A stretch of 33,462 nt of DNA from Paenibacillus wynnii (GTDB lineage Bacteria; Bacillota; Bacilli; Paenibacillales; Paenibacillaceae). The position numbers and the translations under genes were made by a program. Of this stretch, positions 14,827 to 22,338 are shown in pieces. Every line of letters begins with the position of its first letter. The stretch's first letter is position 1. Location: positions 1-33,462 of the forward strand of contig NZ_JAUSTK010000044.1 in the NCBI RefSeq assembly GCF_030812855.1. Reading direction: 5' to 3'. The notes beneath the pieces are model-generated. The model saw nothing but the letters and a program-made list of their open reading frames with translations. It had not been told where the DNA came from and made no database searches.

Positions 14827-15435
14827 TTACAGCACTCCCTTCGTAGAAGGCACACCCTTCACACGAGGATCAATAAGAGTGGCTTCATCCAGTGCACGGC
14901 CAAGGGCCTTGAACACGGCTTCAATCATGTGATGTGTGTTTGTACCGTAGTGAACGATGACGTGCAGCGTAATCCTTGCTTCAAGCGCGAACTTCCACAG
15001 AAACTCATGTACCAGCTCTGTCGAGAAGCTTCCCACCTGCTGGGAAGGATACTCGGCACGGTACTCAAAATGCGGCCGGTTGCTGATATCAATCACTACC
15101 TGCGCCAAAGCCTCATCCATCGGTACAAACACACTAGCGTAACGTTTAATCCCTTTTTTATCGCCTAACGCCTCTCGGAGGGCTTGACCCAGACAAATCC
15201 CGATATCCTCTACCGTGTGATGATCATCGATTTCGATATCCCCGCGTGCTTGTACATTCAGATCAAACTGACCGTGCTTCGTGAATAAGTCCAGCATATG
15301 ATTCAAAAAAGGGACATCCGTCTCCAGCTCAGAAACCCCGCTGCCGTCTACTGATAAAGACAGCTTGATGTCCGTCTCGTTCGTGGTACGGCTTAGCCCC
15401 GCCTGACGCACTGCCTGCTCATTATTGTTCTCCAT
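14827..15435 (-). CDS. hisB: Imidazoleglycerol-phosphate dehydratase
   Basis: A 202-residue monofunctional dehydratase with the two manganese-binding repeats, DDHHTVEDIGI and THHMIEAVFKALGRAL, and no fused phosphatase domain. HisJ downstream takes that step. I start at ATG 15433-15435 (MENNNEQA) with AAAGGTGG 8 nt upstream; a GTG at 15445-15447 is an alternative. The start lies inside the end of hisD, a 14-nt overlap. Confidence 0.96.
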   Translation of the reverse strand: MENNNEQAVRQAGLSRTTNETDIKLSLSVDGSGVSELETDVPFLNHMLDLFTKHGQFDLNVQARGDIEIDDHHTVEDIGICLGQALREALGDKKGIKRYASVFVPMDEALAQVVIDISNRPHFEYRAEYPSQQVGSFSTELVHEFLWKFALEARITLHVIVHYGTNTHHMIEAVFKALGRALDEATLIDPRVKGVPSTKGVL

Positions 15436-16732
15436 TGCTATCTCCACCTTTCGCTTCGTTTTCTAATCGGATTTCAATAGCTCGGGCATGCCCTTCAAGG
15501 CCCTCACGTCTTGCCAGCTCAATAATACTATGTCCATCACGCAGCAGTGCTTCCTTGCTGTAGTAGATGAGGCTGGACTTCTTAATGAAGTCATCCACAT
15601 CTACGGGCGAGGAGAACCGTGCAGTTCCGTTCGTGGGAATAATGTGGTTCGGTCCGGCAAAATAGTCTCCCACAGGCTCTGAGCTGTAAGGACCTAGGAA
15701 TATTGCCCCTGCGTTCTCGATACTCCCGAGGAGCCCCATAGGGTCAGCTGTTACAATTTCCAAATGCTCCGGCGCCAGCCGGTTCACAACGGAAATTCCC
15801 TCTTCGATATCCTCGACGATGATGATCGCTCCGTAAGCCTCTACGGAAGCCCGGGCGATACTCTGCCGCGGCAATTCCGACAGCTGCCGCTCCACTTCCG
15901 CGGCTACAGCATAGGCCAGTTCATGCGATGGAGTCACGAGAATGGCTGACGCCATTTCGTCATGCTCCGCCTGAGAGAGCAGGTCCGCTGCGATATAACC
16001 CGGCTCGGCAGAATCATCTGCCAGCACCACAATTTCGCTCGGACCGGCGATGCTGTCTATGTCCACGGCACCGTAGACTTCACGTTTGGCTAACGCCACG
16101 TATATGTTCCCCGGTCCGCAGATTTTATCGACAGGCTCGATGCTTTCAGTGCCAAAAGCTAGCGCGGCAACGGCTTGTGCTCCTCCCACGCGGTAAATCT
16201 CGTGCACACCCGCTTCTGCGGCGGCAACGAGAATGTAAGGATCAATGCCCGCTTTGCCGCCGGTTGCAGGCGGTGTGACCATTACGATCTCCGGAACACC
16301 GGCGATCTGGGCAGGAATCACATTCATCAAGACAGAGGAAGGATATGCTGCCTTCCCGCCGGGAACATATACACCGACACGTTTGAGTGGACGTATGATC
16401 TGTCCCAGAATGGTACCGTCCGGCTGAAGATCCATCCATGAGTTGCGTTTTTGTCTCGCATGGAACGAACGAATGTTAACCGCTGCTGCGCGGATAGCTG
16501 TAACGAAGGATTCCTCCACGCGACTGTAGGCTGCCTCAAGCTCCTCCGGTGTCACCCTCAGTGCATCGGTCGTCAGTGTTACGCCATCAAACCGCTCTGT
16601 GTAGCGGAGGAGCGCTGTATCCCCTTCTTTTTTGATCGCGGCTACAATTTCCTTAACGGTCTGATTCTGCTCCGGTGTCCCATACTCCACTTCCCGCTGG
16701 AGCTTGAATTCACTGCTTGATTGTACTTTCAC
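15422..16732 (-). CDS. hisD: Histidinol dehydrogenase
   Basis: A 436-residue zinc enzyme that oxidises histidinol to histidine in two NAD-dependent steps, the last of the pathway. Signature motifs are VYVPGGKAAYPSSVLMN, GPGNIYVALAKREV, DSIAGPSEI and the metal site LSQAEHD. AGAIFLGPYSSEPVGDYFAG and NHIIPT are typical of the C-terminal half. It starts with GTG and GGGAGG 7 nt upstream. It lies 29 nt after hisG and overlaps hisB. Length is standard. Confidence 0.97.
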   Translation of the reverse strand: MKVQSSSEFKLQREVEYGTPEQNQTVKEIVAAIKKEGDTALLRYTERFDGVTLTTDALRVTPEELEAAYSRVEESFVTAIRAAAVNIRSFHARQKRNSWMDLQPDGTILGQIIRPLKRVGVYVPGGKAAYPSSVLMNVIPAQIAGVPEIVMVTPPATGGKAGIDPYILVAAAEAGVHEIYRVGGAQAVAALAFGTESIEPVDKICGPGNIYVALAKREVYGAVDIDSIAGPSEIVVLADDSAEPGYIAADLLSQAEHDEMASAILVTPSHELAYAVAAEVERQLSELPRQSIARASVEAYGAIIIVEDIEEGISVVNRLAPEHLEIVTADPMGLLGSIENAGAIFLGPYSSEPVGDYFAGPNHIIPTNGTARFSSPVDVDDFIKKSSLIYYSKEALLRDGHSIIELARREGLEGHARAIEIRLENEAKGGDSNGEQ

Positions 16733-16761
16733 GACTGTTCCTCCCTAGTCTCTATATCAAT

Positions 16762-17397
16762 CTACAGCTTCGGCACGCTAATTACACTCTGCAAGCGATC
16801 GCATAGCTGTTGTATTTCTGCATTTTTCATCCGATAACTGACACGGTTGGCAACAAGCCGGCTCGTGATTTCAAATATGCTTGTCATTTCCACGAGTCCG
16901 TTATCACGCAGCGTCTGCCCTGTCTCCACCATATCGACAATACGGTCAGCTAGGCCAATCAAGGGAGCAAGCTCAATGGATCCGTTCAGCTTAACGACCT
17001 CTACCTGTTGACCCTGTTCCCGGAAATAACGGGAAGCGACATTGGGATATTTCGTTGCAACGCGCTGCTGAATGCCGGGCTGCCAATTAGGCAAACCGAT
17101 AATTGACATGCGGCACCGGGCAATCCCGAGATCAAGCAATTCGTACACATCCCGCTCCTCTTCCAGCAGGACATCCTTACCGACAATGCCGATATCCGCT
17201 ACGCCATACTCTACATAGGTGGGAACATCCACGGGCTTGGCCAGAATAAATTCCATGCCTACCTCAGGCAGCTGGATCACCAGCTTTCGGGAAGCCTCCC
17301 CGTCCGGGGGTATAGGAAGACCTGCGGAGCGGAATAGCTCTGCAGCCTTATTGTATATGCGGCCTTTCGGCATAGCTACCTTCAAAATCTGCGCCAT
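16762..17397 (-). CDS. hisG: ATP phosphoribosyltransferase, short catalytic form
   Basis: A 211-residue HisG of the short type, which lacks the C-terminal regulatory domain and needs HisZ for activity and feedback control. It joins ATP and PRPP in the first committed step of the pathway. Motifs include VAMPKGRIYNKA at the start, YGVADIGIVGKDVL, and the PRPP-binding LADRIVDMVETGQTLRDNGL. I choose ATG 17395-17397 (MAQILKVAMPKG), with ACGGAG 9 nt upstream, over an ATG at 17416-17418 that has no ribosome binding site. It follows hisZ by 53 nt. Confidence 0.95.
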   Translation of the reverse strand: MAQILKVAMPKGRIYNKAAELFRSAGLPIPPDGEASRKLVIQLPEVGMEFILAKPVDVPTYVEYGVADIGIVGKDVLLEEERDVYELLDLGIARCRMSIIGLPNWQPGIQQRVATKYPNVASRYFREQGQQVEVVKLNGSIELAPLIGLADRIVDMVETGQTLRDNGLVEMTSIFEITSRLVANRVSYRMKNAEIQQLCDRLQSVISVPKL

Positions 17398-17450
17398 TTC
17401 AATCGTCTCCGTTTCCATTGCATATATCTAATTAGGGTTCAGGCACAGCC

Positions 17451-18674
17451 TCAGCCGTGCTCACTGATGAATGTGACGAAGGTATAAATTTCTCCAAAAC
17501 GTTCACCTTCGGATTCTAGCGTATCGTTATCCAAGCGCTTTACGACCTTTAGATCCTCTGGACCGACGGTTAAGCGGGTAACTACAGCATGCCCTTCTTC
17601 ACGCAGGCGTGATGCTTCCTGCAGTCCCTCCCGACGCCTAGGAACATCATACTGAATCAGTATTGGAAGCTCTACCTTCTCTGGCGTTCCAGGTACTCCG
17701 TCAAGGATTCGGTTGGTCTTCAGCGAAAAGCCTGTAGAGGGGATCGGCCGCCCAAACTGCTGCAACAAATTATCATATCTTCCTCCACTGCATACCGGGA
17801 AACCCAACTCAGCAGCATATCCCTCAAAGGTCATTCCAGTATAGTAGGAGAAATCACCAATCATCGTAAGGTCAATTAGCACATGCTCCGACACTCCGTA
17901 AGACTCCAGCACTTCCCACACCTTGCATAGATGCTCTATTGAAGTCCGGGCCAGCGGATGTCTGCTGAGTTCCAGGGCCTGACCACAGATTTCTTTGCCC
18001 CCCCGCAACCTAAGCAATCCATTCAGTTCATTCTTTTGAACTTCAGGCAGGTTGAGCGCCCGCAATGTTTCGCGAAAAGAGACATAATCCCGGCCGAGCA
18101 GATGATTCTTGAGCTCCTCTTGGGCTTCCGGCAGCCCCGGTACGGCTTCCTGAAACAGTCCGTTTAGGAAACCGACATGCCCCATAGCTATCTTGAAGGA
18201 TTTGACACCCGCCGCCTGAAGCGAAGCAATGGCCAGCGCAACCACTTCGGCATCCGCCTCGGGTGAATCATCTCCCACCAATTCTACACCTGTCTGAAAA
18301 AATTCCGCTTCACGTCCAGCTTCTTCCTCTATGGCGCGGAATACATTGGCGTGATAGGACAAACGCAGAGGGAGCGGCTCTTCCTTAAGAAGAGAGGAGA
18401 CTACCCGCGCCACGGGCGCGGTCATTTCGGAACGAAGCACCAGTGCCTGGCCCCTATTATTCAGCAATTTATATAACTTTTGATCCGATGTAGAACTAGC
18501 TACACCAACCGTATCGTAATACTCCAGAGTCGGAGTAATCATCTGGCGATAACCCCAGCGGCTCATACAGTGCAGCACATCATTCTCAATCTTGCGCAGC
18601 TTCTTCACCGCATGTGGAAGATAATCGCGTACACCTGCCGGCTTCTCGAACCCTTTCGGTTTGGACATGTTCAT
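17451..18674 (-). CDS. hisZ: ATP phosphoribosyltransferase regulatory subunit
   Basis: A 407-residue class II histidyl-tRNA-synthetase-like protein without aminoacylation function. It forms a hetero-octamer with short HisG and mediates histidine feedback. The synthetase-like core shows PAGVRDYLPH, LRSEMTAPVARVV, GREAEFFQTGVELVG and the motif-3-like SGGRYDNLLQQFG. It lacks the anticodon-binding domain of a full HisRS. Pairing with short HisG supports the call over HisS. It is the first gene of the his operon, with GAGGTG before the ATG. About 40 nt separate it from the candidate promoter and operator, too little for a T-box leader. Confidence 0.95.
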   Translation of the reverse strand: MNMSKPKGFEKPAGVRDYLPHAVKKLRKIENDVLHCMSRWGYRQMITPTLEYYDTVGVASSTSDQKLYKLLNNRGQALVLRSEMTAPVARVVSSLLKEEPLPLRLSYHANVFRAIEEEAGREAEFFQTGVELVGDDSPEADAEVVALAIASLQAAGVKSFKIAMGHVGFLNGLFQEAVPGLPEAQEELKNHLLGRDYVSFRETLRALNLPEVQKNELNGLLRLRGGKEICGQALELSRHPLARTSIEHLCKVWEVLESYGVSEHVLIDLTMIGDFSYYTGMTFEGYAAELGFPVCSGGRYDNLLQQFGRPIPSTGFSLKTNRILDGVPGTPEKVELPILIQYDVPRRREGLQEASRLREEGHAVVTRLTVGPEDLKVVKRLDNDTLESEGERFGEIYTFVTFISEHG

Positions 18675-18706
18675 GATTCACCTCGTCGAATGATCTACAG
18701 ATCCTA

Positions 18707-18737
18707 TCTATACTTTACTATGGTAAAGTGGTAGCAA
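18707..18737 (-). promoter_or_regulatory. Candidate his promoter with an 18-bp palindromic operator
   Basis: ACTTTAC-TATG-GTAAAGT (18712-18729) has perfect 7-bp arms. On the minus strand it sits between a -35-like TTGCTA (complement of 18732-18737) and a -10-like TATAGA (complement of 18707-18712). A protein bound here would block the promoter. A histidine-responsive repressor is a reasonable guess, but the factor cannot be named from sequence. Confidence 0.5.
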
Positions 18738-18795
18738 ACTAAAGCTCTTGAAACATCGTACCATGGACAGTTCTTTTTCGTCAATTGCTACCGCC

Positions 18796-18826
18796 TTAAC
18801 AGAATAGCATTTATTACTACTGTTAA
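18796..18826. repeat. Inverted repeat in the his-gnd divergent region
   Basis: TTAACAG (18796-18802) and CTGTTAA (18820-18826) are perfect 7-bp arms with a 17-nt spacer. A second pair, GGTAGCAA (18730-18737) and TTGCTACC (18785-18792), lies beside it. The 316-bp non-coding stretch 18675-18990 otherwise holds only the divergent promoters. Confidence 0.4.
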
Positions 18827-18896
18827 TAATATACCTGTTCTACACTAGGCACGTACAGCCTGTCATGGAGATTTATGGAGCGCTTACAAATTACTC

Positions 18897-18926
18897 TTTA
18901 CAAATGTAGGTGAGCAGGAGTAAGAT
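18897..18926 (+). promoter_or_regulatory. Candidate gnd promoter
   Basis: TTTACA (18897-18902) and TAAGAT (18921-18926) are 18 bp apart. The predicted start of transcription is at about 18933, immediately before the 19-bp operator-like site at 18935-18953. Confidence 0.5.
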
Positions 18927-18934
18927 ACAAACAA

Positions 18935-18953
18935 AGTTGTCGACAAGTATACA
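18935..18953. promoter_or_regulatory. GntR-type operator copy 1 (before gnd)
   Basis: AGTTGTCGACAAGTATACA is repeated without mismatch at 20771-20789. It combines a TTGTCGACAA palindrome with AAGTATAC, which resembles the half-site of B. subtilis GntR (ATACTTGTATACAAGTAT). It sits just after the predicted start of gnd transcription, a repressor position. Confidence 0.7.
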
Positions 18954-18990
18954 TCAATGCAAGTGAGAACATTTGAGGAGTGAGTGCGAA

Positions 18991-19890
18991 ATGAAACTCG
19001 GTATGATTGGTCTCGGAAAAATGGGCTTTAATCTGGTATTAAACTTACTAAGTCATGGGCATCAAATTGTGGTAAGCGATCTCAATCCGGAGAGAGGAGA
19101 ACAGCTCGCTCAGCAGGGTGCTATTCCGTCCTCTAGTGTAGAAGACTTGGTGGCTAAGTTGGAACGGCCCCGAATGGTATGGGTAATGGTTCCCGCTGGG
19201 CCCGTAGTAGAAGGTGTAATTGACACGCTTGCCGGGCTATTGGATGAAGGAGATATTATTATAGAAGGCGGGAATTCTCATTATAAAGAGTCCATCGCCC
19301 GCGCAGAACGGCTGGAACCTCTGGGAATCCATTTCTTCGATGCAGGTACTTCCGGCGGAACCGAAGGAGCTGAATTTGGCGCCTGCTTCATGATCGGAGG
19401 AAACCGTGAGATCTTTACAACTATAGAACCTCTTTTTCGAGATCTGGCGGTAGATCAGGGTTATCTGTATGCAGGAACCAACGGCAGCGGGCATTTCCTG
19501 AAAATGATCCATAATGGTATTGAATACGGGATGATGCAATCCATAGCGGAGGGCTTTGAGCTTTTAGAAAAAAGCAGCTTTGACTTCAACTATGAAGATG
19601 TAGCCCGTGTATGGTCTAACGGTTCCGTGATTCGAAGCTGGCTGATGGAACTTACCCAGAGTGCTTTTTCCAAGGATCCGAAGCTGTCCGGCATAAAGGG
19701 TGTTATGCAAAGCTCCGGGGAAGGTAAATGGACAGTACAGACTGCTCTTGATTTGGAGGCCAGCACGCCGGTCATCGCCCTCTCCCTTCTAATGCGGTAT
19801 CGCTCTTTGGAGGAGAATACGTTCCACGGGAAGGTCGTAGCTGCACTTCGTAACGAATTTGGCGGTCACGCTGTAGTGCCGGATAACTAA
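18991..19890 (+). CDS. gnd: 6-phosphogluconate dehydrogenase, short NAD-type
   Basis: A 299-residue decarboxylating 6-phosphogluconate dehydrogenase that makes ribulose-5-phosphate and CO2. The nucleotide motif GLGKMG is at residues 7-12, and the second strand ends VVSDLNPER. The acidic Asp there favours NAD over NADP. Substrate and catalytic motifs are EGGNSHYKES, GTSGGTEGAEFGACFMIGG and FLKMIHNGIEYGMMQ with the catalytic Lys. It is about 170 residues shorter than classical GntZ/Gnd and belongs to the YqeC/GndA type. ATG 18991 has GAGGAG upstream; an upstream GTG/ATG extension to 18973 is less likely. It heads a gluconate cluster and has an operator at its promoter. Confidence 0.93.
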   Translation: MKLGMIGLGKMGFNLVLNLLSHGHQIVVSDLNPERGEQLAQQGAIPSSSVEDLVAKLERPRMVWVMVPAGPVVEGVIDTLAGLLDEGDIIIEGGNSHYKESIARAERLEPLGIHFFDAGTSGGTEGAEFGACFMIGGNREIFTTIEPLFRDLAVDQGYLYAGTNGSGHFLKMIHNGIEYGMMQSIAEGFELLEKSSFDFNYEDVARVWSNGSVIRSWLMELTQSAFSKDPKLSGIKGVMQSSGEGKWTVQTALDLEASTPVIALSLLMRYRSLEENTFHGKVVAALRNEFGGHAVVPDN

Positions 19891-19992
19891 TCAGTACAGG
19901 TTGAAAATACTTCAGGAAGGCCCACGACTCTTAAACCGATGGAACCGTGAAGACATAGTATGCTAAAATCGATGGAGAACCACATCTTTTGC

Positions 19993-20001
19993 AGTATACA
20001 T
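19993..20001. promoter_or_regulatory. Possible operator half-site before gntR
   Basis: AGTATACAT repeats the right half of the site at 18935-18953 and its flank, 31 nt before the gntR start. It may allow autoregulation; a 9-bp match alone is weak. Confidence 0.3.
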
Positions 20002-20031
20002 ACCAATCACGCATAGAGGAGTCGAGTCAAA

Positions 20032-20703
20032 ATGCAATATCCTTCCGCCTGGCTGCAAGGATCCTCTCTCGGGGAATCAATCGCCTGTGAACTCAGGCTG
20101 CAAATTATAAATGAAAAGATTAAACCCGGAGAGATTCTTTCGGAGAATCGGATTGCCGCAGATTTCGGCACTAGCCGTTCCCCTGTTCGGGAAGCGCTTA
20201 AATCATTGTCCATAGAGGGATTAATCCGTCTGGAGAGGATGGGTGCTGTGGTCATCGGATTGAATTTGAAGGATGTTGAAGAACTTTATGATGTACGTTA
20301 TCTTATTGAAAGCTTTGCACAGCAGAAGCTGGCAGAAGGCAACCATGAAGCATTGATCTCACAGCTTGAGCAGAGTATCGACAAAATGAAGTTGGCCGTA
20401 AAGCATAATAATTTTGTGGACTTTGCGCATCAGGATTTCTCCTTTCATGAAGCCATCATCACGGAGGCCAATCATTCAAGAATCCTGCATTTGTGGAACA
20501 GCATTCGCCACATTGTGATGACGGTCATTCTAATCACTACTGAAAAAGGCTTCGAAACTGGCGAAGAGCGTATGAATTGGGTCGCTGACAAACATCGGAC
20601 AGTTATCGATGGTCTTCGTTCCGGAGATGCCGAAACTATTCGCAGGGTTGTCCAGGAGTACTTTGCAGATTCTGGTGAAACACTCATTCGCAGCCTGCCT
20701 TAA
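20032..20703 (+). CDS. gntR: GntR/FadR-type regulator of the gluconate cluster
   Basis: A 223-residue transcription regulator. A winged helix-turn-helix spans about residues 12-75 (SENRIAADFGTSRSPVREALKSLSIEGL), and an all-helical FCD ligand domain spans about 80-210, with candidate metal or ligand residues in FAHQDFSFHEAII, NHSRILHLW and VADKHRTVID. FadR-subfamily members bind palindromes and are released by sugar acids; B. subtilis GntR is released by gluconate. Its position between gnd and gntP, each with an identical operator, strongly suggests that it represses both. The ribosome binding site AGAGGAG precedes ATG 20032. Confidence 0.92.
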   Translation: MQYPSAWLQGSSLGESIACELRLQIINEKIKPGEILSENRIAADFGTSRSPVREALKSLSIEGLIRLERMGAVVIGLNLKDVEELYDVRYLIESFAQQKLAEGNHEALISQLEQSIDKMKLAVKHNNFVDFAHQDFSFHEAIITEANHSRILHLWNSIRHIVMTVILITTEKGFETGEERMNWVADKHRTVIDGLRSGDAETIRRVVQEYFADSGETLIRSLP

Positions 20704-20770
20704 CAAGGGCAGGTAGTATGCGAAAGCGCCCCGCTATATCCATATAGAACCACTTACTTTTTTCGAACTT

Positions 20771-20801
20771 AGTTGTCGACAAGTATACAATTTAACATTA
20801 T
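20771..20801 (+). promoter_or_regulatory. GntR-type operator copy 2 and candidate gntP promoter
   Basis: AGTTGTCGACAAGTATACA at 20771-20789 equals the site before gnd. A -35-like TTGTCG (20773-20778) and a -10-like CATTAT (20796-20801) are 17 bp apart, so the operator covers the -35 and spacer. Confidence 0.65.
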
Positions 20802-20885
20802 CGGGTAATCTCTCTTCACATTGGTAATTATAGCTTTTGATACTCAATGTAGATGCGACATCAACTTTAGAAGGTCTATCATACG

Positions 20886-22247
20886 ATGGAAAGCTTATTC
20901 GGTCTAAGTCATAATACGACTTTGTTAGTCTGGACATTGATTGTCATTGTTTTTCTGGTTATGCTTATCGCTAAATACAAATGGAATCCGTTTGTAACCT
21001 TGCTTGTCTCTGCGTTGTTCCTGGGTCTGCTGTCCGGCATGGAATACCAGAGCCTCATCAAGTCCATTACCGGCGGTCTTGGCGGAACTCTTGGAACCAT
21101 AGCCATTGTCATAGGTTTAGGAACGATGTTGGGTAAAATGATGGCCGAATCCGGGGGTGCAGAGCGTATTGCCAATACGCTGGTCGACCGGTTTGGGGAG
21201 AAACGTGTCCATTGGGCAATGATGCTTGTCGGGTTTGTTGTAGGGATTCCTGTGTTTTTTGAAGTCGGTGTCATTCTGCTTATTCCAGTTGTCTTTATGG
21301 TAGCTCGAAAAACAAAGATGCCCCTCCTGCAAATCGGAATTCCGATTCTCGCCGGTCTCTCCACCGTTCACGGACTGGTTCCGCCGCATCCCGCTCCTAT
21401 GATCGCAATTGGTGCCTACGGTGCAAATCTGGGTAAGACGATTCTATACTCGATGATAGTGGGTTTACCTACAGCTATTATTGCGGGTCCTCTTTTCGGT
21501 AAATTCATAGGCAAGCGCATACAGGTTGAACCGCCCGCCAAACTGGCCGAGCAATTTGCTGCAAAAAGCGTGCGTGATTTGCCTGGCTTTGGCATCACTC
21601 TGCTAACGATTTTGCTTCCGGTTATTTTGATGCTGATCGGATCTGTAGCTGACATTCTTGACCCGGAAGCCGTTCATGGATTTACACCTTTCGCTAAGTT
21701 TATTGGTCATGAAGTCGTTGCGCTGTTGATCTCTGCGGTTTTCTCATTCTTCTCATTAGGGTTTGCAAGAGGCTTCAATAAAGAAGACATTTCGCGTTTT
21801 ACCAATGAATGTTTGGCACCAACCGCAACGATTATTCTTATCATCGGGGGCGGGGGCGCCTTTAAGCAGGTGCTGATAGACAGTGGTGTCGGCGGAGCCA
21901 TAGCTTCACTTGCCACCCAATCCCATGTTAATATTATTTTCTTCGCTTGGCTTGTTGCCGCTTTAATCCGTGTCGCTACAGGTTCAGCTACTGTAGCAAT
22001 GACAACGGCTGCTGGAATTATAGCTCCTGTTCTTGCCGTGAGCACCGGTGTTAATATTGAATTGGTTGTGTTAGCAACAGGAGCAGGTTCACTGGTGCTT
22101 TCTCATGTTAATGATGCCGGCTTTTGGATGATCAAGGAATTCTTCGGGATGACTGTAGTACAGACACTTAAGACCTGGACAGTAATGGAGACCATCCTCT
22201 CTGTAGTAGCATTGGCCTTCATTATGCTCCTGAGCGTAATTGTTTAA
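20886..22247 (+). CDS. gntP: Gluconate:H+ symporter, GntP family
   Basis: A 453-residue polytopic membrane permease with about 12-14 hydrophobic segments that imports gluconate with protons. Family signatures are GIPVFFEVGVILLIPVVF, HGLVPPHPAPMIAIGAYGAN, IATGSATVAMTTAAG-like (RVATGSATVAMTTAAG) and HVNDAGFWMIKEFFGMT. The ribosome binding site (AGAAGG, about 11 nt before ATG) is weak, and an operator overlaps the promoter. Neighbouring gntK and gnd make gluconate the likely substrate, although GntP-family members also carry other sugar acids. Confidence 0.93.
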   Translation: MESLFGLSHNTTLLVWTLIVIVFLVMLIAKYKWNPFVTLLVSALFLGLLSGMEYQSLIKSITGGLGGTLGTIAIVIGLGTMLGKMMAESGGAERIANTLVDRFGEKRVHWAMMLVGFVVGIPVFFEVGVILLIPVVFMVARKTKMPLLQIGIPILAGLSTVHGLVPPHPAPMIAIGAYGANLGKTILYSMIVGLPTAIIAGPLFGKFIGKRIQVEPPAKLAEQFAAKSVRDLPGFGITLLTILLPVILMLIGSVADILDPEAVHGFTPFAKFIGHEVVALLISAVFSFFSLGFARGFNKEDISRFTNECLAPTATIILIIGGGGAFKQVLIDSGVGGAIASLATQSHVNIIFFAWLVAALIRVATGSATVAMTTAAGIIAPVLAVSTGVNIELVVLATGAGSLVLSHVNDAGFWMIKEFFGMTVVQTLKTWTVMETILSVVALAFIMLLSVIV

Positions 22248-22267
22248 GGAACCTGCTAGTCAAAATT

Positions 22268-22320
22268 AAATGTAGGAGCGGGACGGCTGAGCTATCAAAT
22301 CCACCCGCTCGGCTACATTT
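22268..22320 (+). other. Long hairpin between gntP and gntK
   Basis: AAATGTA-GGAGCGGG pairs with CCCGCTC-(GGC)-TACATTT around a 21-nt loop. There is no T run after it, so full termination is unlikely. It may protect the gntP mRNA end or lower gntK read-through (inference). Confidence 0.5.
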
Positions 22321-22338
22321 GTGAAAGAAGGCTGACGG

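Noticed and set aside
14028..14846. 272-codon open frame on the plus strand
   Set aside because: It is antisense to hisH and hisA, has no ribosome binding site and no recognisable protein features.
18675..18711. T-box or leader-peptide attenuator before hisZ
   Set aside because: The leader is only about 30-40 nt, with no T-box sequence and no run of His codons.
18875..18888. Possible catabolite-response element (AGCGCTTACA) before gnd
   Set aside because: Only the right half fits the cre consensus; the left half has at least four mismatches.
20717..20730. Possible catabolite-response element (CGAAAGCGCC) before gntP
   Set aside because: The right half does not match the consensus.
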